64,000 nucleotides of DNA, from assembly GCF_963675165.1 (NCBI RefSeq), contig NC_087381.1, forward strand, positions 6,201,378 to 6,265,377. The letters are read 5' to 3'. The notes below the pieces were generated by a model. It had not been told where the DNA came from. It saw only the letters and a list, made by a program, of their open reading frames with translations, and searched no databases. The number at the start of each line of letters is the position of its first letter. Within the stretch, counting starts at the first letter, position 1. This DNA comes from Halichondria panicea (lineage: Eukaryota > Porifera > Demospongiae > Suberitida > Halichondriidae). The translations under genes were made by a program, and so were the position numbers. Positions 1-11,282 of this stretch are shown one piece after another.

Positions 1-21
1 GTTATCTGTCAAGCCAATCAA

Positions 22-265
22 TAGTAGAACCTCGATCCATAAAACGGACACCATTGGAATCGAATAGCTTTGAAAAGGCTGTAGGGACCAAGCTACAGCT
101 AGGTTTTCACGATTGTACAAAAATAATGCTATCTCAGCAATCATTTTCTGCTAATTCTGGGTGTGTATGCCCGTTCTGGGAGGTTATTTTCCATTGCTAA
201 AGTTGATTGGGGACTAGAAAGCTGCTCGTTATACAGGGTAGAGAGATGGTCGCTCCTGAGCAGAG
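22..265 (+). mobile_element. Truncated pogo/Tigger-like MITE copy
   Basis: This stretch matches the complete element at 33289-33700 almost continuously: the AACCTC..CCATAAAACGGACACC end, the GGTTTTCACGATTGT interior and GAAAGCTGCTCGTTATAC. The right terminal inverted repeat is missing, so it is a truncated copy. Family assignment rests on the complete copy, which has CAGTGG ends and TA flanks. Confidence 0.6.
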
Positions 266-592
266 GGGGTGGGGTGTCGGACAAAGGTGAATCGTTACGT
301 AACAAGATTGAATTCTTACCATCAATACAAACTGATTATTTTCCAATAGAGCATTTTGCGTAAATGGGGGAAATTGGTCTAGAAAAGAAGATTTTGCAAG
401 TCTCTGTACCACAATTGCAACTGAAGCTATCCTTGAGGTTGTAAGCAGTTCCAATAAGTTTGTGAGGTACTACTAGTCCACACACTGACTGAATGTCTGC
501 ATGGAAGGATTCCATTTTGCGCAAAGCTTTCGTGCAATCTGTCTTTGTTTCCTACAATAGCTGACAATATTATTAATTGTCCATTCCCACAG

Positions 593-1342
593 TTCTGTAC
601 AGGGACGTACTGTGTTGTCCTGGGGCTACCCGACTGTGAGTGCAGTGCTGTAGAGCAAGCGTGTCATGTCTGTTGCCGTTTCCCCGATGGTAATTGCACC
701 TCGACACTCAATATGGCGGCAGAAGATATTCAAGGCCGTGCCGCTGACCTCCCGGGAGGAATGGGCGCCAATAAACAAATGGGCTTTCCTTGTGTCAATT
801 TCACTGGATACTGCGATTTCTTCAATACGTAAGTTAATTATCATTGCCGATCTCTGTATGTATACTGCTATCTATATTTACAATATCCCACTCTGTTAAT
901 ATAGTACGAGTGTTGTAAAATTAGGAGTACCCTCCCCCCCCCACATGCACACACACAGCTGCATGACAGTGAACGAGGATGGTGCCTGCAATCAAACCAG
1001 CAACTTAAGTACCAGTGCTGTGATTGGCATTGTGGTTGGATCATTGGCTCTTCTACTTGCTCTATCGGTGGCCGTCATTCTGCTGGTTGCTCTGAGGTAT
1101 CGGAAGTGTAAATCAAAGGCCTTGGGTATCAATGAAAGTAAACCACCAGATGTGTGAGTTCATCAGTAATTATATGATGTCATAATTATACCTATATAAT
1201 TATTATGCATGCATGAAGCCTGAAATTGTCGGGTGAGCTTTCCCACCATGAATATGATTACATCTGTGTATTTAAAGAGGCTAACTTGACTGGAAACCCT
1301 CAACCCTCTATAGCAGGAGATCTGAGGATACTTCAGAGATGA
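593..1342 (+). CDS. 3' end of an ADAM10-like membrane protein (Cys-rich exon, TM exon, tail exon)
   Basis: Three exons can be read: 593-828, 959-1153 and 1219-1342. The first encodes a cysteine-rich segment with ACHVCCRF and FPCVNFTGYCDFFNT. With the next exon it continues as CMTVNEDGAC, closely resembling the ADAM10 Cys-rich domain (known pattern HVCC..., PC.DFRGYCDVF..C). The second exon then gives one hydrophobic helix (AVIGIVVGSLALLLALSVAV) and a basic stop-transfer RYRKCKSK. The tail exon is homologous to the tail exon at 11009-11282 but has a 2-nt deletion; a shifted acceptor at 1217-1218 restores the frame through SHHEYDY, and it then stops early at TGA 1340-1342. No metalloprotease or disintegrin exon lies inside the window; those would be upstream. 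ADAM family membership is strong for the Cys-rich exon. Whether the product is a working protease is unknown. Confidence 0.65.
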
Positions 1343-1975
1343 AGCTTGAATTAACACCCTTTGATGCTTATGGGCCTGTGACAGTCCCCACGCATGTTGA
1401 CAGCTAAAGTTAGATTGTATAATTTATAGTCTTATAGCTAGCTGAATAGAATTATACAGAGAATATCAACTGTAAACACTAGTGGTGTAGAATGAACTGA
1501 TTTAGTTTCAAAGTTTCTCCTCATAATAATTTTTAATAATTTTACGTATATCAAATTAATTGTCTTTGTGAGGGATCGGGGATGTAGAGTACTAGAGATA
1601 CTGATTCAGTTTCATAGTCAATTTGAAGGCACTTAACAAAACTCAATACTTAAAATAATACAAAACACCTGTTTCTAGAGTGTTCTACTAACAAAACACA
1701 TTATCTAGAATGTTCTAGGATTTTCTACTGCAACCTAACTAGAATAGTCATTACTATAGTACTTGTGGTTTACCACATGATTAATTAGTAAGCAATGTCC
1801 TGTGAGGCCGTGTCCTCACAATCTTGTATTGTTTGTACGTGGACAGTAATGCTACATTGCTCATACAGCTGATGACAACGTTGTACGTGATTTTGCTGTC
1901 TAGGCTCAACAAGAAAGTAGGGCCGAAACAGGACCTGTGCATGTGTGTGTTGGTGGATTGGTGGATTGGTGATTG

Positions 1976-2006
1976 CATAGATAGAAAAGGAAGGGATTGG
2001 AAACGG
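1976..2006 (+). mobile_element. Solo end of the CATAGAT...GGGATTGGAAACG TIR family
   Basis: The sequence CATAGATAGAAAAGGAAGGG continues into ATTGGAAACGG and matches the TIR of the complete elements at 17446-18335, 24364-24896 and 36556-37317. No opposite end was found nearby, so this is a relic or a solo terminus. Confidence 0.5.
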
Positions 2007-2106
2007 AATCCACCAGATATAATTATACCAGCAGTCTACTGATCAGGGAGTGCCTGAGGACAGCATGGTCAAACTAGCGCCAGCAAAGTGAATCATATAA
2101 TTATAG

Positions 2107-2943
2107 TTATGAAAGGTGCAGGTGCGTTTAAAATAACACTGAAAGTGTTTTGATTGTTTAGCTAGTATGCAATAGGGCACTATAACTACGTTGATGTAAC
2201 ATACGTAATTATATAGTAGATATTGCTAGTGAATCATAATAGTTATTAGAAACTTTATAAGTGTATTACACAAGAGCATTCAGTACACACTGACAATAAT
2301 TATTTTTAAATCTCAGACGGTTTGAGTTTTATTACAGATTCCAATGGCTGTTTTTCAAACAGGGCTTTTCGTCCTTCTTCTGCTGGGATGTGCATTGGGG
2401 TTTTCTCACTCACTTTTGTCTGTTCGTGTGTAAGAGTCTCTCAGTCACAACAGCCCACTTAGGCATATTTTCGGACTGTGCCTCTAACGCTGTCACCGTG
2501 CATGCAGCTATATATATATAGAGTATGTTAAATGATTCCGGCGGAGGTTTTTTCCGCTATTCAGGGAGGAGATTATACCATATAAGATTACGTTACCCCA
2601 AATGTGTTTAATGAGACAATAATTAATGACTTCAAATCATTTAGCATGTATAGCCATGTCTTTGGTAACAGATGTAGCTTGTGGCGCATGTGCAAAAACC
2701 TCTTGTAGAAGTCACGCTGTGTAAACATAGCAGCCTGGAACCGAGGCTAGTACAAGTACACATTCACCTTCCTGTGCGCGTGGCGTGCAAACAATTTCGC
2801 TTTCTTAGCGCCTTCCTATAGAAACGCCACGGGTATTGCAGGTGCGTTTAAAATAACACTAAAAGTGTTTTTTGATTTTTTAGCTATCAATAGGGCACTA
2901 TAACTACGTAGATGTAACATACGTAATTATGTAGTAGATATTG
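2107..2943 (+). repeat. Direct repeat pair upstream of the receptor gene
   Basis: A block of about 110 bp occurs at 2107-2226 and again at 2836-2943. Both contain GGTGCGTTTAAAATAACACT, AATAGGGCACTATAACTACG and ATGTAACATACGTAATTAT, with small differences. The second copy ends about 90 bp before the receptor start codon. The spacing is about 729 bp. It could be a duplicated promoter module or the flanks of an old insertion; no coding potential was seen between the copies. Confidence 0.6.
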
Positions 2944-3260
2944 CTTATAATTATGTTGGTGTAATTATATATAGGACTAGAGTGAGTCAAATAAATATTA
3001 CTGCCATGCATTTCTCGTAAGATTCTGACTATGGCTAGCTCACAAACTTTGTGCTGCTTGTTCCTATTGTCTGTGCTCCTACATATATCACTTGGAGCTG
3101 GTGATGAACTCACCCTGGACATCAGTAAGTGCAATGGTCTTGTGTCTAGAACGTTTACTCTAACTCAGTCCTGCAAACAAAACTGCTGTGAATAGAATTT
3201 ATTCCTATAGAATAAAATAAAATTCTAGCTAGGATATCATAATTGTGATTTCTCTTCCAG

Positions 3261-4774
3261 ATCCTCTTGCTCCAAACACCAGAGGAAGCAGATATTTGCT
3301 CTGGCCTTCATGAACAATGCTGCTCATAATTCAAATACCACACTACAGGAAATCGGAATTTTCATCACCACTGAACAAGTAAGCTCACGTTTCACCCTAG
3401 AGACACGATGGCCGGGAGTGGATGGAGCAGGATTCACTGAGACCTCTCCTGGATCTGGGTTATGGACTCGCACGGAAATCGCTCGACGAGGAGAATTCAC
3501 TTTCATCAATCTGCCGGCAGGACAGGGTACCCAAGGAGACATAGCCGTGCAAAACAATGGAGAAACCGATGAAGCTGAAAGACAAAAGGGACTGTTTATA
3601 ACAGCAGAGGATCCAAACGATGATCTCACTGTATATGTGCTCAATGATGAATCTACAACAACTGATGCGTACATGGCTATTAACTGTGTCGAATTTCCAA
3701 ATGCTAAAAGTTACAAGTACTTTATCTTTTCATCTGGTGTGTTTGGTGGAGAGTCATTTCAGAGTCGATTTCTTTTTACTCCTTGTGAAAATGGCACTAC
3801 TGTCAATGTACAAGCCTCCCCAACCCAAACCCATCCCGGTTGGGTGAACCCTAGTCCTTCAAACCCAAGTGCTCGAGTCGAATCAACTTATGGGAGGGCT
3901 TTCAATCGTTTTGACACTGTGATGATTAGCAATAATGTGGATCTTACTGGCTCTATCATCACTTCTAACAAGCCATTGGCTGTATTTTCTGGGCATCAAT
4001 GTGGAAATCCTACTGCTGTTGGAAGTTGTGACTATCTTATAGAACAATTGCCACCTCATCCAACATACGGTGACCTGTTTTTCATGGCTCCCTTTGCTGT
4101 CAGACAAAGCGGTGAACTGTACAGAATTGGCTCAGTATCTGCTGGAGCACAAGTAACAATCAATTGTGAGTGTGCAGCAAGTTCAGCTGATGGGAATAAT
4201 CGAGTTGGACTTGTTAGCGCTGGAAATGGTGCTTACACAGCCACATTAAGTGCAGGACAATACGCTGAGTGCCTAACACCTCAGAGTGCTCAGACCTATT
4301 GTTGTGTTACGTCCTCTCAACCCGTTACTATGGCTGGATATACACTCGGCCGTGATGCTGAACCGGTTTTAGGTCGCTCTGAACATTTTGATCCTTCCCT
4401 ATATTACATACCGGCAGCTAACTCCTATTTGAGCAGCTACAGCTTTACTTCAGCCAAGGATTTGACCACTCAGTTCAACGGATATCTGAGCTACATCTTG
4501 CCCACTCGCATTTTCAATAATACTGAAGCAGATCAACAGAGGTTTCGTATCAATGGAGAAACTAGAATTCCTGACCAATATGAAGCCATCAACTGTCGAG
4601 TGGATGGTACTGATCAGGTGTGTGCTTATGGAGCTACCAGCAGCATGGGCCGAGGAAATTTCAACCTTACTTATGACAACATTGAAGATGGAGCATTCTG
4701 GGGATTTGCATACGGCTTTTCTTTTAGAGCTTCATTTGCTTATCCTTTGCCCTTTGAAATGGAGCCAGTTGGAC
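3261..4774 (+). CDS. IgGFc-binding-domain exon, frameshifted copy
   Basis: One large exon encodes an IgGFc_binding-type N-terminal domain of the kind found in FCGBP-like proteins. Diagnostic features are the LQEIGIFITTEQ opening, GDIAVQNN, the SNKPLAVFSGHQCGNPT block and the CDYLIEQLPPHPTYGDLFFMAPF block. Reading from 3310 gives 498 codons. In the first 50 bases the exon reads AGCAGATATTTGCTCTGG where the paralog reads AGCAGATTTGCTCTGG; the 2-nt insertion separates the signal-peptide exon from the domain frame. An internal start at 3310 would make a protein without a signal peptide. Sequence identity with the copy at 43722-45239 is very high. Confidence 0.8.
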
Positions 4775-4831
4775 GTAAGTTTCCTGAAAATTATTATGAC
4801 ATTTAATTACTATTTCTCTTTGTTTATGCAG

Positions 4832-5272
4832 TGGCCTGGATTCGAGCAGTGGATCAAGTTGTAGTGGAATCTAGTGTAACAATGGTCGATCTCATGTTTA
4901 GTATCACCCGTGGTGATCGATCAGAGCGTAGTAGAGCATATGCTTCCCTTCAATCCCTCACAGCTGAAGAAGGTATTTAGTCCACTATTATGCAGTCCAG
5001 TCTAATATTACTTGTAATTTCTATATCCATGCATGCAGGTTCTGATTATACTGCTCCTCCACCACAAAGAAATGGTGGGCTTGATCAAAATGGCAACCTG
5101 CGATGGGGAAGAGATGGCGCCACACTCCCCAACGTTGCATATGAAGTCACTATTTTGAATGATGACATTCCAGAGCCAGTGGAAGTGGTGGAGGTGATGG
5201 TGCAGTGTGTTGCAACCGAGAACTGCTACCTGCCCACAACTCGGTACACCATAACCATTATTGATGATCAAG
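4832..5272 (+). CDS. Calx-beta domain exons
   Basis: Two exons (4832-4972 and 5039-5272), both phase 1-1, encode one Calx-beta-like domain. The first gives VVVESSVTMVDLMFSITRGD, the early strands. The second gives YEVTILNDDIPEPVEVVEV and ends in YTITIIDDQ; the two acidic pairs match the calcium-binding positions of the family. The nearly identical exons at 45296-45735 carry the same splice sites. In sponges Calx-beta domains are known from adhesion proteins, which makes adhesion or recognition plausible but not shown here. Confidence 0.75.
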
Positions 5273-5684
5273 GTGAGTGTGAAAATGCTATTGTTATCAA
5301 GTGGGTGACAGACTCATGCATGTGCAATTGCTGTAAATGCAAGAATGCAAACTCCCACGTCAAAGATAAATATTATAATAAATGATAATTAGTGCATGCT
5401 TGTCATGTGGAGAGTGGACAGTTTTGGTAGACTAGAAATGTTAACATAATTCAGTTGCTTTACAGGGTTTTCAGGTAGTGAGTCACTATAATTAATTATT
5501 AGGATCATCTAGCTCAAGGATGATGTACTCTCTTATAGCTTGGCAACAAATACCTTAGTGAAAGTGCACAGACTTACGAAGCTGGCATGCATGCATGCAT
5601 TCAGTTGCTTTCGTTCAATTATGGTTACATTATTATAGCATTGTGTGATACTGTATAATCATATTGCCCATGCATCCCGTACAG

Positions 5685-8600
5685 GTGCCTGTCTTGACCT
5701 ACCTGCTTTCTCGCTTGGTTCCATCTCATACGACTTTAGGATTTTCACAGAGATTAATGGTCGACCATACGGAACAGTTGCCACGTATGAGTGTGATGAT
5801 GAAACTTTATTAGGAGAAGCTACAAGGACTTGTGAGGTTGGAGTGTAGTCAGGAAGTGTACCAAACTGCGGGAGTAAGTAACCATTGTCAGTATTTTATA
5901 AATCAATCTGTAAACCACGTTACGGTACAAGTATGTCATACCACGTCACTATCAGACCGAATCTTAAGTAGGTGCGTAGGTGTAGTGGTTAATTAGTTAA
6001 AAATGATATCAGCATACACGCATGTGGTTTGTACCTCCAGCCCACTTATTCATGGCTAACAGTTTACACAACTACAAGTGTTAGTGACGGATTCACTCCG
6101 AGATGTAGAATGGAATGTGCGTGGGAGTCGAATACTCCTCTTCATACACTCCTGCTTATAATGATCTCCAACCTCGAAAAATTAGTGCCTCGAAAATCGG
6201 TATTGAACCCAGTATATTGAAACCTCTCTACTGTAGGGGTGTGAGCAAAAAAGTTTACTGTACATTCCTCTTCACTATAATTATAAATTATGTACTAGTT
6301 AATGCACGATTGCGTTCGCCGAGTGCTACATGATGCTTCGAGAACTTCCGCGAGGCCAATAATATCCATAGAGCACGAGCGTAAAACAGTGCATTAACTA
6401 GTTTGTATATAGTTTTTAGCTTCTTGCCAATACTAATACCTATCGGCTCTAGTATAGAGCTAACTACTAAGTAGAATAGCAACCTTCTATGAAAAAATTT
6501 TGCTATTCCTGATTCTGGAGAGACCGCAATAGCCTTCAACGTACTGTACTGGTAAGCAAAACTAGCCTTTACTCGAGAATAAAGCCTTTGTTAAGCATTG
6601 CTAGAAGCTTATAGAATCACTTATAGCTGTACTTGCATTGCAACCATGGAGCAGTTGTAGCTATTGTAAAATTCTATGGCTTAAAAATCAATTATTTTGA
6701 CCACCAACCGTGTTCTAACTACCCCAGCCGTGCTGAACTACCAAACTGTTCCAAAAATTCCAACCATGCACAGAATAATAGAGCAGTCTGCGGTTACTAT
6801 ACAGTTGTAGATCATAATATTATAGTCTATATGGCATTTGTTAGCATATTGATCTTTGTACAAAAAACTACATGGTTTGTTGTGACTATAATATGGTGCT
6901 TCATGGCACTAGTAATCAATGTTAATTTTGAGGCACAATAGTGTTACAGTTATCGGCTTGTTTTCACACTGTTAACCAACTTTACATCCTTTTAAAGTGG
7001 TGTCTGAATGTCTGACACTGGCACCTATTCCAAATGGAGCTATTACATATGATCCCGATATGACCGCTGCTTTTGAAGTGGATACAGTGGCTACTCATAG
7101 ATGTGATGATGGTTTCATTCTAGTGGTCGGATCTGAGACTCGAGTGTGTTTAAATACAGGGATATGGTCTGGCCTGATTCCTGTGTGCGGAGGTACATAT
7201 TATAGATTCGTTAAAGCAAATTATTTAATTATCTCTTATCATGTTTGTTTTTATGTCATGTCAAAAGTAAAATGTCAGTTAACACCGTTAACGAACCGCC
7301 TTTCCCCAATTCCTGGATCCGCCCCCGACGCCCACACTGTGTGCATGTAATCAAACCTATTGTTGCAATGCAATCGTTGTTCAAGCATATCTGCTCGTGT
7401 TAATTGCCCAATCGCTATTCTTATTATTTTTACAGCAAAGCTATGTCCAGAATTGCCAAGCTTTCCAAACGGAGCTATTACATATTTTCCTGATTTTATT
7501 CCTGATTTTAATGACGGAACAGTTGCTACATATAGATGTAATCCTGGTTTCTTTCTGGTCGGAATTGCAACTCGAACGTGTTCAACCTCAAGTACTTGGG
7601 CTGGCCAGCCTCCTGTGTGCCAACGTAAGATTCGTTTGTGATATAATTATAGGCTCTGTGGGGGAGCAAATACTTTTAGTGCATTCTTAAATCATTTGCA
7701 AACTATAATTGTTCATATTTTTATGTATCTGTGAGTGTGGACATGTACACACAGGGTGTGTAATCAAACGAACTGTTTGCAATCTTATAGCCGATCGTTG
7801 TTCATGCCGCTAGTATATATTCTTGCCACTGAACAATGTATGTATGTTATCAACTCATGTGCGCAGTATTTTGTATACATAGTTCTCCTTTACAGAGGTG
7901 GAATGTCCAGCACTAGAACCCATTTCAAACGGAGTTATTATATATACTCCGGATATAATGGCTGATTATGATATGGGAACATTGGCTTTATATAGTTGTG
8001 ATTTTGGTTTCATTCTGGTTGGATCTGAGAGTCGACTGTGTGTAAGTGGAGGGATATGGGCTGGCCAGCCTCCTGAGTGCCAATGTAAGATTGTGTGTAT
8101 TTTATCAGCTCGTCTTCGTTTATTATCCTTTATACAGCTGAATGTCCAGCACTGGCACCCATTCCAAACGGAGTTATTACATATGGTCCTGATATGACTG
8201 CCGATTTTAATGTGGATACAATAGCTACTCATAGCTGTGATGCTGGTTTTCGTTTGGCCGGATTTGAGACTCGAGTGTGTTTACCCTCAGGGACATGGTC
8301 TCGTCTGATTCCTATGTGCCTCGGTACGTAAGGTTTAATATAATTTATAGGCCCTAAGAAAGATTATGCTGATGCGCATGTTGAAATCATGTGACAACTC
8401 CATTCTAACTGTCATGCCGAAATTTATGAATTTGAGAATAACAGCTTAATGCATGTATTTAGCCGGGCCAAACTCGCATATAATGTTGTATGTTATCATT
8501 AACTTGCATGCTTTGCTCTGTGAGTGTGAACATGCAACACGCAGGTTGTGTGTAATCAAACCAACTGTTGCGATGTGCTAGCCGATCGACTCGTTATTCA

Positions 8601-9566
8601 TGCAGCTCTTTTCTTTCTACTGAACAATGTGTGTGTGTTATCAGCTTGTGACAATTTGTATACATATCCTTTACAGCGGTGGAATGTCCAGCACTGGCAC
8701 CCATTCCAAACGGAGTTATTACATATGGCCCTGATATGACTGCCGATTTTAATGTGGATACAATAGCTACTCATAGCTGTGATGCTGGTTTTCGTTTGGC
8801 CGGATTTGAGACTCGAGTGTGTTTACCCTCAGGGACATGGTCTCGTCCGATTCCTATGTGCCTCGGTACGTAAGGTTTAATTGTTATTATAATAATTTAT
8901 AGGCCCTAAGAAAGATTATGCTGATGCGCATGTTGAAATCATGTGACAACTCCATTCTAACTGTCATGCCAAAATTTATGAATTTGAGAATAACAGCTTA
9001 ATGCATGTATTTAGCCGGGCCAAACTCGCATATAATGTTGTATGTTATCATTAACTTGCATGCTTTGCACTGTGAGTGTGAACATGCACACGCAGGTTGT
9101 GTGTAATCAAACCAACTGTTGCGATGTGCCAGCCGATCGACTCGTTATTCATGCAGCTTTTTTCTTTCCACTGAACAATGTGTGTGTGTTATCAGCTTGT
9201 GACAATTTGTATACATATCCTTTACAGCGGTGGAATGTCCAGCACTGGCACCCATTCCAAACAGGTCCAGTATACGTAATTATTGGCACACTAGCTGTTT
9301 CCTTTGATTTCAGGGGTCAAAGTACAATTATAATGTAGGTCATTGGTGTTAGTAATTTAATTGCATGTTGTTCAACTCTTATACAGGTCCATGTGACAAT
9401 CTTCCACCGTTATTCAACGGAATGATCACCTACAATACTTCCCAAGGACTTCATAATACTGTTGCCATATACACTTGTAATGATGGGTTCACACTTCTTG
9501 GAAGTCACCTAAGAATCTGTGGGGAGGGAGTGTGGGAGGAAGCTAGCCCTTCATGCTTACAAGATG
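5685..9566 (+). CDS. Sushi (CCP) exon array, copy 1
   Basis: Seven full single-exon sushi domains (5685-5873, 6998-7192, 7436-7624, 7896-8084, 8138-8323, 8677-8865, 9387-9566) and one 36-bp stump at 9228-9263. Each shows the CCP pattern: a first Cys, PIPNGAITY, a TYxC or THxC step, GF.L.G...R.C, then W.G..P.C. All are phase 1-1, so each encodes one domain and can be skipped without frame change. The first exon has an in-frame TAG at 5846-5848 in place of the conserved Trp codon. The 8138 and 8677 exons are close duplicates; the stump at 9228 is a third unit cut off after the first 12 residues. Confidence 0.8.
8138..9263 (+). repeat. Tandem duplication of a sushi exon plus intron, about 0.55 kb units
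   Basis: Segments beginning at 8138, 8677 and 9228 share the sushi exon start. The first two also share downstream intron sequence, including GGCCCTAAGAAAGATTATGC, TGTCATGCC and AGCCGGGCCAAACTCGCATA. Offsets are about 542 and 551 bp. The third copy stops after CCCATTCCAAAC. Confidence 0.75.
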
Positions 9567-9693
9567 GTAAGGTGGTAAGGTGCACAATACTGTGTCAATG
9601 TCAACAACTCTACTGGTGTGCACACACCATTAATTCCATACACATGTAACCTTATAATTATTAAAAGAGAATTGAAAATTAACCGTATACTTA

Positions 9694-9910
9694 AGGGCAC
9701 TCCAAATGATACTCTGGTTTCTGGTCCACCCGCCCGCATCACATTTATTGTTGGATTTCTACATCCTACGCATGCGCAGCAGCACTGCAGCACAACATAA
9801 TGTGTTAATGCGATATTCATAAGGTGAAATAAACAAATAATGAATAATGACAAAAGCCTCCCGCGCGCATGGCGGACTAGAAACCAGAGTGACAATACTT
9901 GGAGTGGTCT
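9694..9910 (+). mobile_element. Small TIR element (MITE) in a receptor intron
   Basis: About 35-bp imperfect inverted ends: GGGCACTCCAAATGATACTC followed by TGGTTTCTGGTCC on the left, and the complement of GGACTAGAAACCAGAGTGAC..TTGGAGTGGTCT on the right. Length is about 217 bp, without an ORF. It lies in the intron between the last sushi exon and the Ig exon. Confidence 0.65.
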
Positions 9911-9959
9911 AAGTTGAATAATTTTGTAGAGGTATAATTCAATTAATGTTCTCCTATAG

Positions 9960-11282
9960 CTGCAGTGATAACTTCAAATGGTGCTCCAATGGTTGGACAG
10001 AGCTTCTCCTTATTATGCACTGTGACTGAGACTGACTCACTTCATCTCACCATTTCCTACTACTGGTTCAGAGGACAACTGCCACTTACTACTACTTTTG
10101 GTATTCTCACCTTTGACACATTGTTCCTGTCAGACGCTGGACTGTACAGATGTAAGGTCACTGTGAGCTCTGATGAGCACCAAATTACTGTTAACTCAAG
10201 CTATGACATTGATTTCAAGAGTAAGCAATTTTTAAAAGTCAGTAGCTATATAATTATAATAAGCTAGTTCCCTTTGATCGTTTAATAATGCCATTTAAAA
10301 CTATCACTGTGAATATTATAGTTATTTGGATAACTAGATCTTAATTTGTGAGTGTGACTGTCGAAGAGCAGTTATGACTTCCTTATATTTATTGTAGGTC
10401 TTCACATCCAGCTGCGACTCATTATCAGTTCTAATTGTGGAGCATACACTCAGTCAGAAACAGCTGTTAAAACCAGCGACATCACTAATGAATTTTCCCA
10501 CAGTGTCGATGAACTTTGTCAATGTGGTTTCAACACCTCTCTTATCTCAAGACCATTTATCCGCTGCTTTGAGAACTCTCCAAATCATGTGACATACAGA
10601 GCAGTTCTGAGCAGTAGTGAAACGATCTCGGCTCTCATGATTTTCTCCTTCATTGATCGATGGAGCAAAGAGACTCCCAGCATCATTGTGCAGAGTGCAG
10701 GACTTCGCATCAACAGTACTTGTCCGGTGATTATTGCCAATCCTGATGGTCCCGAATGCCCTGAGGATCTCACTAATCGCACGTTGATAATAACAATAAA
10801 CACAGATAATACTCCACTTTTGAGTGTTGATGTTGTGATTGGCATTGTGATTGGTTCATTGGCTCTTATACTTGCTCTATTGTTGGTCGTCATTTTGCTG
10901 GTTTTTCTGAGATATCGGAGATATAAATCAAAAACCTTGGGTATCAACGTGTGAGTTCATCAGTCTATATTATGATGTCATATACACCTATATTATGCAT
11001 GCATGCAGGAGGCCTGAAATTGTTCTGGATGAGCTTCCTCACCACGACTATGATTACATCAGCACATTCCAAGAGGCAAACTTGACTGGAAACCCTCAAC
11101 CCTCTACAGCAGGGGACGATACTTCTGAGATGAAGTTTGAATTAAAGCCCTGCGATGCTTATGGGCCTGGAAACCCTCAATTACCCTCTACAGCAGGGGA
11201 CAATGCTTCCGAGATGAAATTTGAATTAACACCCTGTGATGCTTATGGCCCTGTGACAGTCCCCACCCACGTTGACAGTTAA
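9960..11282 (+). CDS. Ig domain, juxtamembrane domain, TM helix and cytoplasmic tail exons
   Basis: Exon 9960-10220 encodes an Ig-like domain: FSLLCTVTETDS gives the first Cys, YYWFRGQ the core Trp, and DAGLYRCKVTV the D-x-G-x-Y-x-C motif. Exon 10398-10950 encodes about 130 residues of a juxtamembrane domain with four or more cysteines (possibly SEA-like, uncertain) and then the helix VVIGIVIGSLALILALLLVV with basic RYRRYKSK. Exon 11009-11282 is the tail: HHDYDYISTF, then two repeats of SEMKFEL.PCDAYGP, ending at TAA 11280-11282. Tail tyrosines (YDYI and two AYGP) could be phosphorylation sites; no textbook ITAM or ITIM is seen. The frame is intact in all three exons. Confidence 0.75.

Larger units (their letters stand above)
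1343..3030. other. Intergenic spacer between the ADAM10-like and receptor genes
   Basis: No convincing exon is seen on either strand. The first part (about 1343-1500) is homologous to the tail exon remainder and 3' flank of the receptor gene at 11200-11350, so the 3' flanks were duplicated with the cassette. The rest is AT-rich and holds a lone transposon end (1976-2006) and a pair of direct repeats (2107-2226 and 2836-2943) just upstream of the receptor start. Confidence 0.5.
3031..11282 (+). pseudogene. IgGFc-binding/Calx-beta/sushi/Ig single-pass receptor gene with two disabling lesions
   Basis: Exons deduced from splice sites and homology: 3031-3124 (signal peptide), 3261-4774 (IgGFc-binding), 4832-4972 and 5039-5272 (Calx-beta), 5685-5873, 6998-7192, 7436-7624, 7896-8084, 8138-8323, 8677-8865, 9387-9566 (sushi), 9960-10220 (Ig), 10398-10950 (juxtamembrane domain plus TM) and 11009-11282 (tail). 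The start codon opens MASSQTLCCLFLLSVLLHIS, a clear signal peptide. Every internal exon up to the Ig exon is phase 1-1 except the IgGFc exon, which has two extra bases near 3291-3296 compared with the paralog at 43722. The first sushi exon has TAG at 5846-5848 where the paralog has TGG. All other exons keep frame, so decay is recent, or these two sites are assembly errors. The likely original role is a cell-surface receptor or adhesion protein; the ligand is unknown. Confidence 0.7.

Noticed and set aside
336..524. Minus-strand Cys-containing ORF (SFSCNCGTETCKIF)
   Set aside because: Resembles a post-SET-like Cys cluster, but there is no neighbouring SET exon, the splice context is weak and it is too short to support.
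3324..3674. Minus-strand 116-aa ORFs here and at 43783-44133
   Set aside because: Antisense shadows of the IgGFc exon; conserved only because the exon is conserved.
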